64,000 nucleotides of DNA from the NCBI GenBank assembly GCA_033239525.1, contig BSYO01000024.1, positions 9,447,991-9,511,990 on the forward strand. The letters run 5' to 3'. Below the pieces are notes generated by a model, which saw nothing but the letters and a program-made list of their open reading frames with translations, was not told the origin of the DNA and did not search any database. The DNA is from Nepenthes gracilis (lineage: Eukaryota > Streptophyta > Magnoliopsida > Caryophyllales > Nepenthaceae). A program made the position numbers and the translations under genes. Shown here in pieces: positions 23,742 to 36,137 of the stretch. Numbering within the stretch: the first letter of the stretch is position 1; every line of letters starts with the position of its first letter.

Positions 23742-23960
23742 TCCCACACATACACACACACCTTCAGTACCCCCGTGCCTCTCTCATACACACACAAACA
23801 CGCGGCTACACACACACACATGGCTACCCACATCCCTGGCCACACACACACACAGACGACAATACACATGAGTAGTACACACACTCACCTACTTATATAC
23901 ATACATACAATATATATACATATACTCATATACATACCCACACACTCATACAACTACTCA
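23742..23960. repeat. CA-rich and TA-rich microsatellite zone in V1
   Basis: Interrupted (CA)n blocks at about 23745-23865 grade into (ATAC)/(TA) repeats up to about 23960. The corresponding V2 zone (62690-62765) is mostly (TA)n. Confidence 0.8.
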
Positions 23961-24696
23961 CACCCACATTGCTACATATGCCATTGCCATACCCGTTTCA
24001 CAAATCTATTATTCATATTCTGGCTGATTCTCATCCAGGTAAAGAATTCTCAACTTTTATTTTCAATTATGTAAATAAAGAGAAATTATAACATTATTCC
24101 ATAATTTATCAAGCCCCAATTTTGGTGACAACCCTTGAATTTTCTGGTTTCCAGTGACATAAGAGCTATGCCTCTGTTTCACTCATTTTCAACAAACCCA
24201 ACCATTTCTATCAAATCCCATGAAATTGGAATATGCAAGCATCAATAATAACTTTTCAAGGATGGAGGAAGGGATTGTCTATACAAAGAATGAAAATTAC
24301 TTGCAAAATAGGAAGATTACTTGCGAAGAAAATCTCAAATCAACATGCCTGATTAGCAAGAAATACCATCGGCGACGGCTTCGAACAATCTGGCGACAAC
24401 CCACGGCGACAGAAAGGCAACTACGACGATGACAACAATAGCCGTGGACTTCCAGCTATTCGCTGGTTTCATCCGTAACAACCCTCCAAAGAGAAGAATG
24501 AAGGCAATGTTTGTTTTCAAAGCAAATGAGGCATCAGAAAAGGAGAAAATGAAGCTGGTGACCGAAAAGAAGAAAGTAAAGTAGCTATTCCAACCGATCG
24601 GCAGGTGAAGGAGAAGTCGTCACAATAAAATCGGCCAGCAGTTTTCTCCCTCTTTCCTCGCCTTCTTAATTGTTGATTTGCTTCCCTATGTCTAAT

Positions 24697-24698
<2 letters not shown>

Positions 24699-24757
<59 letters not shown>

Positions 24758-24778
24758 TATTATTATTATTATTATTAT
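24699..24778. repeat. (TTA)n microsatellite in V1
   Basis: About 26 ATT/TTA triplets with one interruption (ACT). The poly-Leu and poly-Asn ORFs crossing it are products of the repeat, not genes. Confidence 0.9.
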
Positions 24779-24830
24779 CTTTTAAAATAATCAATATTAA
24801 ATTTAAAAATATTTGGAATGTCACACTTCG

Positions 24831-25069
24831 ACCAATCATTCTCCACATGGCGGCTAAATCCTCAATCGGCTACTAGAGCATACCACCCATTATGTTGCTC
24901 GTGACCCATCATAGACGATTATCCAGCTTTTCGATTCAAACCTTAACCTCCACTACCCAAATTTCTTATGTCCACCATAAACAATACTGATTATGCCAAA
25001 TATTTAATCAATTATTTGCCAAAAAATGTCCCTAAATGCCTCTACCTATAGTTTATTTGATACTATTTT
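24831..25069 (-). pseudogene. X 5' internal end with primer-binding site remnant
   Basis: Between V1 and the 5' LTR of X. Directly next to the LTR the minus strand reads AATAGTATCAAATAAAC (about 25053-25067), a decayed form of the TGGTATCAGAG primer site used by plant LTR elements. Confidence 0.6.
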
Positions 25070-26348
25070 TATCACGAATTCAGATCAAAATAGGTCTGAT
25101 TAATAAATAATTAGTTCCTAAATAATAAATAAATAAATTTTAAATTCAGGTCTAACATAAATAGACAATTTAAAAAATCTCATTATCTGAATATCAGTAA
25201 TAGACAGATAAAGAATACATCATATGACCTTATTGGATAATCGTCAGAATAATATAGATACGACCTGCTTCATATATCGTAAGGGAGGCATCCAAATCAA
25301 AACAACTTATCCATATAATATAATAAATCCATAATGTCTTAATATACCACCTAAAGGCCTATACCCGGCCGATCCAACAACCAAATATAACCCATACAGA
25401 TCCAACAATATCTGAACAAATATAATATTCACTAAAATATATGATGTCACGTCAGATTTCATCCAACTCCTACAAAATGTCCAAACCTTCTACCCTGAAG
25501 GGGTAAAATAGAAAACATAAACCGAAAACTTACGAAACAACATATATATATATATATCTGGATAAAATCGAGAGAGGATCCATAAATAAAATTTAAAATA
25601 GATAACAGATACAAGTCAAATAACTTAATATATTATAAAATTTTTATTCAAACAGATAGGGCGGGTCAATTATAAACATAACTCAATTTTTTCTTCCGGC
25701 AAAAAGGGTATAGAATCTCCCCTTCAGGAGAGCTGTCACAGATATGATACCACTCCACAGATACAATAGTAAAAAAATGGATTGCTATGAGTACGACCTC
25801 ACCACAGAGATGGTGGTTAGTGATAGATAGCCACAGATATGGCCTCGCCATAGAGATGGCGGTTAATAACAGATAACCACAGATACAACCTCACCACAAA
25901 GATAATGGTTAATAACATATGGCCAAAGATACACTATTGCCAAAGAGACGGCGGTTAATAATAGATAGCCACAGATATAACCTTACCACAAAGTCGACGA
26001 TTAATAACAAATAGCCACAAATACAGCCTCGCTACAAAGCCGACGATTAATAATAGATAGTCATAGATGTAGCCACGCCACAAAGCCAACAGTTAATAAC
26101 AGATAGCCACAGATATGGTCTCTCCATAGAGACGATAGTTAATAACAAATAGTTATAAATACAGCCTCGTCACAGAGATAGATGTTAATAACAGATAGTC
26201 ATAAATATGGTCTTATCACAGAGACGCAATTAATAACAAATAGCTATAGATATGGCATCACCACAGATTCAATTAATTCTAATCCCTCCAAAATATCCAA
26301 AATAACAAATATTATTGAAATGAGTCAAAAGAGAATTTGGGTATTGCA
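25070..26348 (-). repeat. 5' LTR of X (plus-strand right), shortened
   Basis: Starts TATCACGAATTC, ends GGGTATTGCA. It holds the 46-bp array (25745-26270, about 11 units), then jumps to the LTR end. The segment corresponding to 13930-14680 of the other LTR is missing, an internal deletion after insertion. Confidence 0.8.
25745..26270. repeat. 46-bp tandem array in the X 5' LTR (about 11 units)
   Basis: Same unit and phase as 13265-13925 (ATTAATAACAGATAGCCACA...). Unit number differs between the two LTRs of one element, so the array changed after insertion. Confidence 0.85.
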
Positions 26349-26353
26349 CATTA

Positions 26354-27546
26354 TCTGTATAGTAAGAAGTTTATATTGTATTCAGATCGCAAGTACCTCA
26401 AGTATTTATTTTTCTAAAAAGAACTAAATACGAAGCAAAGGAGATAGATGGACTTTTTGAAAGATTATGATTGCAAGATTCGATATCAACCCGAAAAGGT
26501 TAATGTTGTGGCGAATACCTTGAGTCGTTGAACAACATGTTTTGTGTCTCATTTGAGGATCAAGGAGATGGAGATATTGGATTGTGTGAAGCAGTGTGAT
26601 ATCAAAAGGCATTCTTAAGGAAATCGAATGATATTGTTTTAATTTCAAGTACAACAGGAGATTTTAGAGAAAATTAAAGGAGTTCAAATGGATGATCCAT
26701 TTTTTATGGACATTATCGATGATTTGAATAGGGACTCTAGCGATAATTTTAGTATAAGGGCCAATGGAGTCTTAAGGTTTCAAGATTGGATATATGTATC
26801 ATATATTAGGAAATTAAAAGAAGATATTATGAATGAAACTCATTGATCAAAGTATACTATCCACCTAGGATTCACAAAATGTACTAAAATTTGAAAAATT
26901 ATTTTTGTAGAGGAATATAAAAAGAGAAATTATAACTTATGTGGAAGAATGTTTGATTTGCCAACAATTGAAGACCGAATATAAGAAGCCACTAGGTCTA
27001 TTATAGCCTATGCCAACACCTAGTTGGAAATGAGAAGATATAACGATGAATTTCATGATAAGTTTACCAAGAACGCCAAGGAACTATGATGTAATTTGGG
27101 TAATCATTGATCGACTTACGAAGTCGGCTCATTTTGTAGCAATACAAATGATAAAATTTTCTAGATATTGACTGGCTAGATTATATATTAATAAGATAGC
27201 TAGACTGTATGATATACTAGCTTCTATTGTGTTATATCGAGACCCAAAGTTTATCACTAAATTTTGGAAGAGTTTGCATCATGTATTAGGGACTAATTTA
27301 AAATTTAGTATAATTTATCATCCTCAAATAGATGGACAATTGGAGCAAAAAATTTTGATTTTAGAAGATATGTTAAGAGTTTTAATTTTAAAGATGAAAG
27401 ATAATTTTGTTGGTCAAAATCTTTTGAAAAAATCATTCATTTGAAGAAACCACATGGGAAAGAGAAGCTAAGATTCGAAAGAAGTACCAATATTTATTTC
27501 TGCATTAAAGTATATAAAATTTTGATGACGAAATTTTTTGAAGGAA
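26354..27546 (+). pseudogene. W1 pol part 2: RNase H end, integrase, chromodomain remnant
   Basis: Reads LYSKKFILYSDRKYLKYLF, QRRWMDFLKDYDCKIRYQP and KVNVVANTLSR (RNase H end and linker, 26354-26530). Integrase core blocks follow: DVIWVIIDRLTKSAHFVAIQ (about 27085-27150) and YRDPKFITKFWKSLHHVLGT then HPQIDGQLEQKI (27235-27355). The glutamate of the D,D,E triad is kept; the second aspartate position reads Tyr. After DNFVGQN the sequence jumps to TWEREAKIRKKYQYLF (27450-27500), the chromodomain end, so the integrase C-terminal region is deleted. A purine-rich tract precedes the LTR at about 27540-27554. Confidence 0.85.
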
Positions 27547-27554
27547 TGAAAAAA

Positions 27555-30132
27555 TATAAGGTTCAAGTCCTTAAGTTATGATAATTTTAATTTATTAAAC
27601 TAATTTAATTCAAATTGATATCAATGGACAATAAAAATTAATTTAAAATTTAAAATTGGATCAAATAACCCAGTGTCTAAAGGAGGCTTAACCTATGCCG
27701 GAACACAAAATCCATGGAGTTAGCACCTTAGGCTACCTCGAGGGATGCTTGAGTGCTCGTTGGAAAAATGTACCCACTCGAGCATTGCAGTCTAGTAGCA
27801 TGGAGCTCGGCATGCACCCGAGTGATACTCGAACACCATTCTGTATAAATAGATGCAACCAACTGAACTTTATTATTTTTCTCAGAATTTTTAAGAAAGG
27901 AGAGAAAAGCAGATGAGGAAAAGAGAAAGAATAAGAGAGAGGAGACCATAGAAACTCAAATTAAGTTGATCAAAGCTTGAATTTTGATAAATTTGAATTA
28001 AAATAAGTGCATTCTGAATTTTTATTCTCTTTTTATTATTCTTTGCTAAATTATTTGAGTACTTCTTATTCCAATACTCATTCATTATATAATTTTAAAA
28101 CTATAATATTTATGTTTAGCATGCACAAATAAATTTCTTTATTTTGTAGTTAAAATATATGAAAATCATGTCTAAACTTTAGTACAAGGTATATTATAGC
28201 TGTTTTTGGCAAATGCCCTTCAATGCATGTCTAAAATTATAACTTTTATTGATAACACGGAAACAATATTATAAGTTCAATGAAACGATTTTACAAAAAT
28301 ATCAAAATAATTAAATGCTCTTCATTGAAATTCATACTCAATAATCTTAAATGACTATAAAGTATTGAGTATAAGAAATTTTTTACTTATTATCTTGTTA
28401 AAAATTATATCATCTTTAGGGACATGTTTTGAAATTTAGTAGAATATTCATATGAGGCCATAGTCCATAGTTTGAGTCCCCTCCCGTGGCCCTGATTTCT
28501 ACACTAAACTATCTTAAAGTTTGTGTTCTTTTGGCCATCCGTCATAGATCATGTCGGAAGAGTTGCTAACACGTGTTTTCCACACTAAATTGTACTGAAA
28601 TTTGTTGCATTAAGGTTTTAAGTATGGTCCTACATAACTAAGAAAGTTAAATTCAATAGCAAATACTAAAAATTTTATAAAATGATGTGAAAAATTCTAT
28701 AATTATGTCAAAAAATTATGAGCTATTTTTCAGAATATAAAAATAATGAATTATAAAGAAAATTATAGAGTTTTTCTTTTTTTCTAAAAATAAATGCATT
28801 GGACTAGTTCTTCTTCAAAGGCGGTTAAATTTTAGTGGTGATTCTTTCTTTAAAATCCGGAATATTATGATATCTTTCTTTAAAAATATATTATAATAGT
28901 ATATCTTTAAAGATTTGAACTTTTCTATTATCTTTTTAGGTGAGTGGCGAACTCTGTTCTTTAAAATAAGACGCTCCCAGTTTTTTCTTTGATAGGGATC
29001 AAAAATGCTTGATGGCCACTTTTGGGTCTTAAATTTTCTTAAGAAGATGGTGTTGAGTCCTTTTCTTATGTTCTTTTATTTGTACAATTATCAAAAATAT
29101 AAATCAGGTTTTGATTATCTTGTCCTTTGAAAAGAACAAATCAAGCATCATATAAGCTAAAAATCTATGAACCGGATCTTAGTTTATAAAAAGAGAGCAT
29201 ATTTTAGTCTCATTTATGTTTTGACGACCGTCAAGGAATGAATAAAAATATGACAAATTTTAAAGTTTCCTTATTAAATCATAATATGAATTTCCTCCGT
29301 TTCCTTAAAATGAATTTTTGTATTTGGAAATTTCATGTAATTTCATTAGATCATGATTCATTATCGTTTCGATATATTTTAAATATATATTGTATATGAT
29401 TATTTAATTTATTGTATGCCTTACAAAATTTTTGGCCCCTTCCTTATTTTATTTTACTAACCCTTCAGATAATGTGCATGGATATGAGCAAATGAATAGG
29501 AATAAAGAACGATTATGTTTGAGAAGTTTATAGATTGAGATTATATTGTTTTAATCTTTTCGAACAAATTTAGAATATTTAAAATGTTTTAATATGGTTT
29601 TCAAATAGTGGTTAATGTATTGTGTTGAGTTTTAGACAATAATTATATTGTTTTGATATTCTGGACAGCTTTAAAATAAAATTAATTGTGTATTTTAGTT
29701 CAATTTTAGATTTCGGATAGTTGTAGCTTATGTTCAAAATTATTTAGATTATATTTACATATGTGAGATGTCATGAGTTCTTAGACATAGTTATACTTCA
29801 TCTGATTTGAGTTGTCGGTTGTCAGTTTGTCCGACAAATTGATCAACTGTCATCAAAATATGTTTATGGTTATTTTTTACATTTTGTATATTTTGATTAT
29901 TGATGACAGGCATAACTCCTTACGTAAGGTCTGATATGATGGTTTGGATTGGTGTGCAGGCCACACAATGACGTGGCATTTATTTGGATTCCATATATAT
30001 ATATTAATTTATTTTATCATAGTTGGTTGAAATATCAATATAAAATTCACGTCTAAATATTATTAAAAGGTAACTTGATTAATTAATAACTGGTTAAATA
30101 TTAATTATAGGATCAGGATTTAAAATATAACA
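27555..30132 (+). repeat. 3' LTR of W1
   Basis: Starts TATAAGGTTCAAG (W2: TGAAAGGGCTGAG) and ends ATATAACA. It has CTCGAG-rich U3 (27735-27835), a TATAAAT box at 27844-27850 and a GA-rich leader (27890-27950), all shared with the W2 LTR. It is followed by the target duplication GTTGT (30133-30137). Confidence 0.85.
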
Positions 30133-31135
30133 GTTGTAAGCCGTTGAAATCCTCTAATCTTGTCATTCAATGATCAACGATGGTTTTAACCGGTCAGCTA
30201 AAATAAATTATAAACAAACTAAAGATCGATCAATGATAAATTTAAACATTTTCTTGACCATAAAATATCATTACTTTTTTCCAAATATTACTTCTATTAA
30301 TAGTAATAAACATTTAATGTCATTAATCCATTTGTGTGATCTTTTTTATATAATTTTATATGCTAAATATTGAAAAATATTATGAGAGAAAAATATTTTT
30401 AAAAAATATTTTCTGTTGAAAATTTTAAAAAGATATTTTCTAGAATAATATTTTTTATTCAATAAATATTTTTAAACAAACAAAAGAAAGCTAACTATGA
30501 AAGTTTGGAGTTTACCCTTGGCCAACAATGCTTATTACATACTACAAATCAAAGTATGTGAACATAATAAGGGACTTGTTTATAACCAAAACTCCTTACT
30601 TTGGTCGAATAAAATAACCCTAACACGACTATTTGTATGAGTACTCCTATCATGATTAGCTTAATGTTTTAATTTTTTTAATATTTTAAAAATATAAAAT
30701 AGTTACTAAAATTAATTTCATATAAAAAATTAACTCCATAAAGATATGATATTTAACTTACCAAAAACTTACACCGACTTCTTATACATTTACGAGATTA
30801 AAAAGAACCATACCAATTGAGATTCAATCAAGTCTTTGATGCCGTTATCGAAAAGTTTGTATTACTCTACCATTACTAATTTCATGGTATCAAATATCAA
30901 GATTTTGGCAATGTCTAATTTTTCAAACAATTCCAACTTACTGAATTCGTAAAATATTTTTAAACATATGCAAAAAAAAAAAAAAAAGCCCAATGAGTTC
31001 AGTTGCTTATATCTTAATTCAAATTAATAATATTTTCATATTTATAAAATAAATTTACTTTGCAATGTGTTTCTACCATTAAATTAATTACATTCAATAC
31101 TTATAAAGTTAAATTATTTCATTATCTAGTTATGA
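30133..31135. other. AT-rich spacer to the right of W1, end of copy A
   Basis: No gene or element recognised. It contains a poly-A run at about 30970. The junction to copy B homology is at about 31136. The matching part of copy B would lie outside the window. Confidence 0.5.
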
Positions 31136-32030
31136 TGGACCTGTACCACTATGGGCGGGCCCAACACCCGGCCATTTCTGTCAGCATGTTAGGAAGACTA
31201 AGTACCAGGGAGATCCAACAAGGCCCAGGCGGCACCACGTCCGGCCCAACTCACGACAAACAGATGAAGACAAGCGCTAAGTAGGCCCAACAAGCAACCC
31301 AGGTGGACCAACTAATCGAAATACAGTGAACCCTCCGACCTGACGATCCACAGCTTTGACATAGTAGCCTATAAATGCATGTCCCTACAGCCTCCGGTGG
31401 GACAATTTGGCAAATATCTGACAATGACCACCAATTGTTGCACTACCATCCCAAAATTACAACTGACATCAGTAACCTCCATAGTTGCCAAGTCAGTCCA
31501 GTGTAACTTAGTGAGATATCTGTCACCAACCTTGGCACCAAAATTACAATGACACTAGCATTATAAGTGCCAATGAGGAGGGGGAGGAGGAAGAAGACGA
31601 TTCTGGCTAAACCCTTACCCAAAGAGAACAATCTTCTCTCTCGAGTGACTAGACAAAGCAAAGAGTTATCACTCTCACTCCATCCCTTTCTAAAAAAGCC
31701 ACTCTCCACCAAGCACACTTACCGAAGCCAAGCCCTCTGTACCACTCAAACTCGCTTCCCGTCGAGCGTGAACATTGGAACCAGAACGTCTATCATCATT
31801 TTCATTCCTTTCACTTGTGTATCATTTGACCTTACATCATCTTTCTTTTCTTTTAAAAATTTTTTTAATTTGAACGTCAAAGGATAAATTGGGGCTCTAT
31901 TTGTTTATTGTGTTACGTAGATCTAAATTATTATAGACGAAGATTAGACCCTTCAGAGCTCGACATGCTGTAAAAGATTAAGAAACTTCCTAATCCGTAC
32001 AATAATCTGAATCCAAATACGTATTAAGTT
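31136..32030 (+). mobile_element. Putative solo LTR, copy B
   Basis: Counterpart of 1230-2160. Starts near TGATGGACCTGTACC, with a TATAAG box at about 31562, a purine-rich GAGGAGGGGGAGGAGGAAG just after it, and a CT-rich part at 31630-31690. Family undetermined. Confidence 0.4.
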
Positions 32031-32466
32031 ATAAAATTAAACTTAATTTTATCTATTAAGAAATTTTACAAATTAAAAATTGATGAAATTTGATATTAAA
32101 TATTGTTGTTCAATGCATTATTAGGATTTATTATGCCAAATTAATATTTTTGGATGTCAACTCCTAAATGAGATTTGTTAATTTGATAAAAAATATAATG
32201 TATTGATAAAGTTAACTCAATTTTTAAATATACGAAATATTACCTCATTTTAAAAAGGAAATCAAACGCAAACCGAACTCAAAATATAATACTAGAACGA
32301 TAATTTTACCAAAAATTAAGAGCAGCACCCTCAAATTAATAACAATAAAAAGGATATTACTAAGTCTTTACAATTTTTTGTTCTTTTTTTTTTGTTTTTT
32401 TGATAAGATTAAACATAAAATTTTAACTTTTGGCAACTCTAGAATTATATATATTGAATAAATATA
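32031..32466. other. AT-rich spacer, copy B, left of the Tnt1-like insertion
   Basis: Aligns with about 2160-2585 of copy A. The last five bases, ATATA (32462-32466), are the left target duplication of the inserted element. No gene seen. Confidence 0.6.
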
Positions 32467-33233
32467 TGTTGGCGTAAAACAGAAGACACGGTGATTGGTC
32501 GGATAGACCACTCAGACGCCAACAAGAATGAGCGTTCGGAAGGACGGGTAACAATAGAGATAGAATAAGTGAGAAAATATACACAATATTTTAACGTGGA
32601 AAGACCATTCTCAATTAAGGAAAAAATCACAAAAAGAATGCACTATAAACAGTTAATTATTTATAAGAATGTTAGCTATACAAGCCCAAATAAAGAAAAC
32701 AATTACAAGTATATAGCTCTCAATCTATCTAGAAAAGTGTCCTTTTCTCTCTATCTCTACAGCAAAAGCTTGCCCACAGCTCTTTCTGTACACGTTCAAG
32801 TGATACACACCAAAGAAAGAGGACAAGTATATATATATATACACAATGAAGCTAGTGGGCGGTCAGCCACCCTAGCAATAGGGTGGCAGGACCACGCCTC
32901 CTAGGCTTGCCACAACAGGCGCACGCTTGGCGTGCAAAGTGGCAGGCCTGCCATCTGTTGGAAGTTGAAGCCTCCTCAAACTTCCAATCAAGGTAAGCCA
33001 ACTACCCACCTACAGATACAGTAGTAGCAGACCTACGGAGATAGAGAGTCAATGCCTAGGCTTTCAGAGTCCTCATCCATGCCTTCAGCTATCTCTCGGA
33101 CATAACTCCTCCAACTAGTCCTCGTCCATTTTGATAGACTTCTCAGTGATGTTCTCGGACCTCTCCAAAAGTCCGCGTCTATTTTCTTCCACATGTCCAC
33201 GGACAAAATACCACGAATGGAGTGACCCCAACA
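32467..33233 (-). repeat. 3' LTR of the Tnt1-like element
   Basis: 767 bp, TGTTGGCGTA...ACCCCAACA on the plus strand. It aligns end to end with 37271-38038 with many point differences, so the insertion is old. Confidence 0.9.
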
Positions 33234-33241
33234 AACTTCCC

Positions 33242-34080
33242 TCACGACCCAGTGGGAGCAAAGTTAGTCAGACTAGTAATGTCATAACAAACTTCTAGCA
33301 TTCCCTTAGGTAAAACTTTAGTCAACATGTCCGAGCCATTGTCATCCGTTCGAACTTTTCCTATGGATAGTTGCCCTTCATCAAAAACATCTCTCACCCA
33401 ATGATATCGAACGTCAATATGCTTCAATTCGGAAAGGAATGAGGAGTTCTTGCACAAGTGTATGATACTTTGGCTATCACAGAGGACCTCGTACGTTTCT
33501 TACCTTAGACCCAACTCCTGGACGAATCTTTTCATCCATAATTTTCCTTGCAGGCCTCGGTCACGGCAATGAACTCTGCCTCCATAGTCGAGAGGATAAC
33601 GCACTTTTGCAACTTTAACTGTCAGGAGACTGCCCCTCCCGCAAATTTCACCAAGTACCGGGACGTTGATTTCCGAGAGTCAACATCCTCGGCCATGTCT
33701 GCATCCGTGTACCCAACCAGCTGAAGCTTCTCCCCTCTAAAATGCAAACCCATCTTTGAAGTCCCACGGAGATATCTGAAAATCCACTTCACTGCTGATC
33801 AATGCTCAATCCTTGGGTTTGAAAGAAACTGGCTGACAAGACCAACCGCATAACCAATATCCGGTTGCGTACATACGGTCACGTACATCAGACTACCAGT
33901 GGCCGAGGAGTAAGGAATCTTACTCATGCATGCTTTCTCTGTGTCCAAGGATGGACATTGCTACTTGCTCAATCTAAAGTGGTTAGCTAGAGGGGTATTG
34001 ACAGGCTTAGAGCTTTCCATATTGAATCGCTAAAGCACCTTTTCGATATAGCCTTCCTAGGTCAGCCAGAGTTTCTTGTC
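33242..34080 (-). pseudogene. Tnt1-like RNase H region
   Basis: The end reads ELKHIDVRYHWVRDVFDEG and DNGSDMLTKVLPKGMLEVC (about 33265-33440), the standard copia RNase H C-terminus ('TKHIDVRYHFIRD...NPADMLTKPLP'). Upstream, short blocks occur in several frames. Frameshifts and stops make it non-functional. Confidence 0.85.
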
Positions 34081-34083
34081 CCC

Positions 34084-34898
34084 TCAGTCACGAAATATTC
34101 TGATCACCAGAATCGGCTTTGCTAGTCCGAGATCCTTCATGGCAAAGGACTGTCCCAGTTGCTCTTTCAGCTCCTTGATCCGAGCGCTGTTCTGTTCGAC
34201 AACTAACATATCGTCCACATAGAGGAGGATAAGGAAATCGTTCTCGAAAAATCTCTGGACAAAGACACGGTGGTCGGAAGTAGTCTTATGGTTTTCTCGT
34301 CTAACCATGACAGACTCAAACTTTCGGTATTACTGTCTCGAAGCTTGCTTCAACCCGTACAAGTTCTTCCTCAAACGACAGACTAGTCCTTCCTTCCCAT
34401 CGACCTCGAACCCTTCTGGTTGCTCCATGTAGATCTCTTCCTCAAGATCACCATGAAGAAATACTGTCAGGACATCCAGTTGCTCTATCTCCAGATCTAA
34501 AGCTGCTGCCAGTCCGAGCACCACACTGACCGAGGACATCTTGACAACTGGTGCAAATATTTTATCAAAGTAAATGCCCTTGTGTTGACTAAAGCCCTTA
34601 ACCACAAGCCGTGCCTTGTGTCTTGGGTGCAAAGTGTCCTCGATCGTCTTCAGCCGAAAACCCACTTGTTCTTCAGGGACTTCTTTCCCTTGGGCAGCTT
34701 AGCCAACTCAAAGGTATGGTTCTCGTGAAGAAAAGTCATTTCTTCGTTCATTGCCTCAAACCATTTGTCCTTCTGAGCGCTACACATGGCCTCACCGAAA
34801 TCTTCAGGTTCTCTGGCAACAATGAGCAAGACATACTCACTTGCTGGTAGGCGGACAGATGGACGTCTCTCCCTGGACGACCGTCTCACAGGAGCCAC
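34084..34898 (-). pseudogene. Tnt1-like reverse transcriptase
   Basis: Blocks in order are KWFEAMNEEMTFLHENHTFE, KNKWVFG, RHKARLVVKGFSQHKGIYFD, FAPVVKMSSVSVVLGLAAAL, EQLDVLTVFLHGDLEEEIYM, NLYGLKQASRQ and LILLYVDDMLV. The YVDD active site (about 34205) is intact. Frame breaks near 34650 and a stop after ASRQ (34330) divide it into three pieces, so it is inactive. Confidence 0.9.
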
Positions 34899-35293
34899 CT
34901 CGGCCTATTGAGGGGCCAAATCTTCAACCTGATTCTCCTGAGGGGTTAGAACCGCCTCATCATTGTTGCCGGCCATTCTTGGTTCGACGTCCTTGAACTC
35001 AAAAGGTATCGGATGGACAGCTTCAACATCAACTCTGTCTATCCGAGAAGTGTTTGGTTGAGTCTTCTTCTCTTTCCCAATGTCCTCGATGGTCTCTTCT
35101 TCAATAAAGACCACGTCTCGAGACCGGACCAGCTTCCTTTCCACTGGGTCATAGAATCTATACCCAAGTTCTTCCTCACCGTAACCTAGAAAGACACATT
35201 GATTTGTCTTTGGCTCTAACTTGCTCCTCTTATATCTTGAAACATGAACAAAGGCCTTGCAGCCAAATGTCCGAAGATAGTTATAAGCTGAGC

Positions 35294-36137
35294 TCATTCC
35301 CAATCCAAATCCTTTTTAGGACTTCTTCGTCCAAAAGCTTGCTGGGAGACCGGTTGATCACGTGAGAGGCCATCTTCAAGGTCTCGACCCAAAGGATTCG
35401 GAAGCCTAGCCTCGAATAACAAGCACCTGACCCTTTCCATCAGGGTGTGGTTCATCCTCTCGGCCACGCCATTCAATTGTGACATCTTCGGTGGAGTCCT
35501 CTGATATTTGATGCCGTGTGTTCTGTAATAGGCATCAAAAGTCCCAATATACTCTCTACCGTTGTCACTCCAGACGGTCTTCAACTTTCTTCCCGGTCTC
35601 ACGCTCAACGAGAACATAGAACTGCTCAAAGATTCCCATGACCTAATCTTTGGTCTTAAGCGGGAACACCCACACTTTCCTCGAGCAATCGTCAATGAAG
35701 GAGATAAAATACTGTGCTCCTCCAAAAGACCTTTCCGGGAGGGGTCCACACACATCTCTATGGACGAGCTCTAGGACCTCAGACCTTTTGGATGATGCGT
35801 CTCCCTGAAAGGATTCTCTCCGTTACTTTTCCGCCATGCAGTGAGAGCAAGTCCTCGGCCTTTCTTCATCCAACTTTGGGATGAGACCCTTCTTGACCAG
35901 ATGACTCATGCCCCTCTCACTTATGTGTCAGAGTCTTTTATGCCACAGGCCCGAGGACTCCATACATCTTGTGGCATTCACCTCTGCCACCTCGGCCGTG
36001 GCTTTCGGCGCATAAAGGCCTAAGGTCTTTCCTCCTTGGGCAACTACTATAGATCCATTCATCAGCTTGAAATCGCCGTCACAAAAGACGTTGTAGTAGC
36101 CTTCGTCATCAAACCGTCCTATTGAAATGATATTCAT
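35294..36137 (-). pseudogene. Tnt1-like integrase (GAG-pre-integrase, zinc finger and core)
   Basis: Starts with the pre-integrase segment ending SSGLWHKRL, then a zinc-finger-like HMSHLVKKGL...CSHC. The core follows: ELVHRDVCGPLPERSFGGAQ, FIDDCSRKVWVFPLK, TVWSDNGREYIGTF and NGVAERMNHTLMERVR. The three catalytic acidic residues are present (D in FIDD, D in SDNGRE, E in VAERMN). Stops after WHKRL and KTKD break the frame. Confidence 0.88.

Larger units (their letters stand above)
22317..24825 (-). mobile_element. Solo LTR V1 with perfect target duplication
   Basis: Starts TGTGATGAATC and ends GGAATGTCACA, flanked by the 5-bp duplication CTTCG (22312-22316 and 24826-24830). It matches the V2 LTR at 61085-63859 over its length; shared landmarks are CCAACGGTTGGGTAA (23157 / 61920), a CA/TA-rich microsatellite zone and a (TTA)n run. 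At V2 the same LTR borders a chromodomain-coding end on the minus strand, which fixes the family as chromovirus and this copy's orientation as minus. No internal part is left: recombination between LTRs most likely removed it. Confidence 0.9.
10134..26348 (-). mobile_element. Chromovirus X, antisense, nested in W1 and itself hit by three insertions
   Basis: Full outline on the minus strand: 5' LTR 25070-26348, primer site, gag/protease, RT, RNase H, integrase, chromodomain, 3' LTR 10134-14762. Its target duplication is TATTA (10129-10133) versus CATTA (26349-26353), inside the RNase H coding sequence of W1. Nested inside are a solo LTR (about 10488-12942), a gag-only copia element (15978-20347) and a solo LTR (22317-24825). 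The orthologous insertion in copy B is Y, at 50223. Confidence 0.85.
8693..30132 (+). mobile_element. Chromovirus W1 (Ty3/gypsy), 5'-truncated, interrupted by X
   Basis: A plus-strand element whose parts are protease (8693-8998), RT (about 9190-9900), RNase H (9919-10133), then element X (10134-26348), then RNase H end (26354-26530), integrase and chromodomain remnant (26560-27546), and 3' LTR (27555-30132). Removing X rejoins the reading from KYY to LYSKKFILYSDRKYLKYLF, as expected for RNase H. The 5' LTR and gag are missing; the junction lies at about 8693. The right target duplication GTTGT (30133-30137) matches the left one of W2 (45216-45220). Confidence 0.85.

Noticed and set aside
24666..24876. 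ORFs with poly-Leu and poly-Asn runs
   Set aside because: Produced by the (TTA)n microsatellite in the solo LTR.
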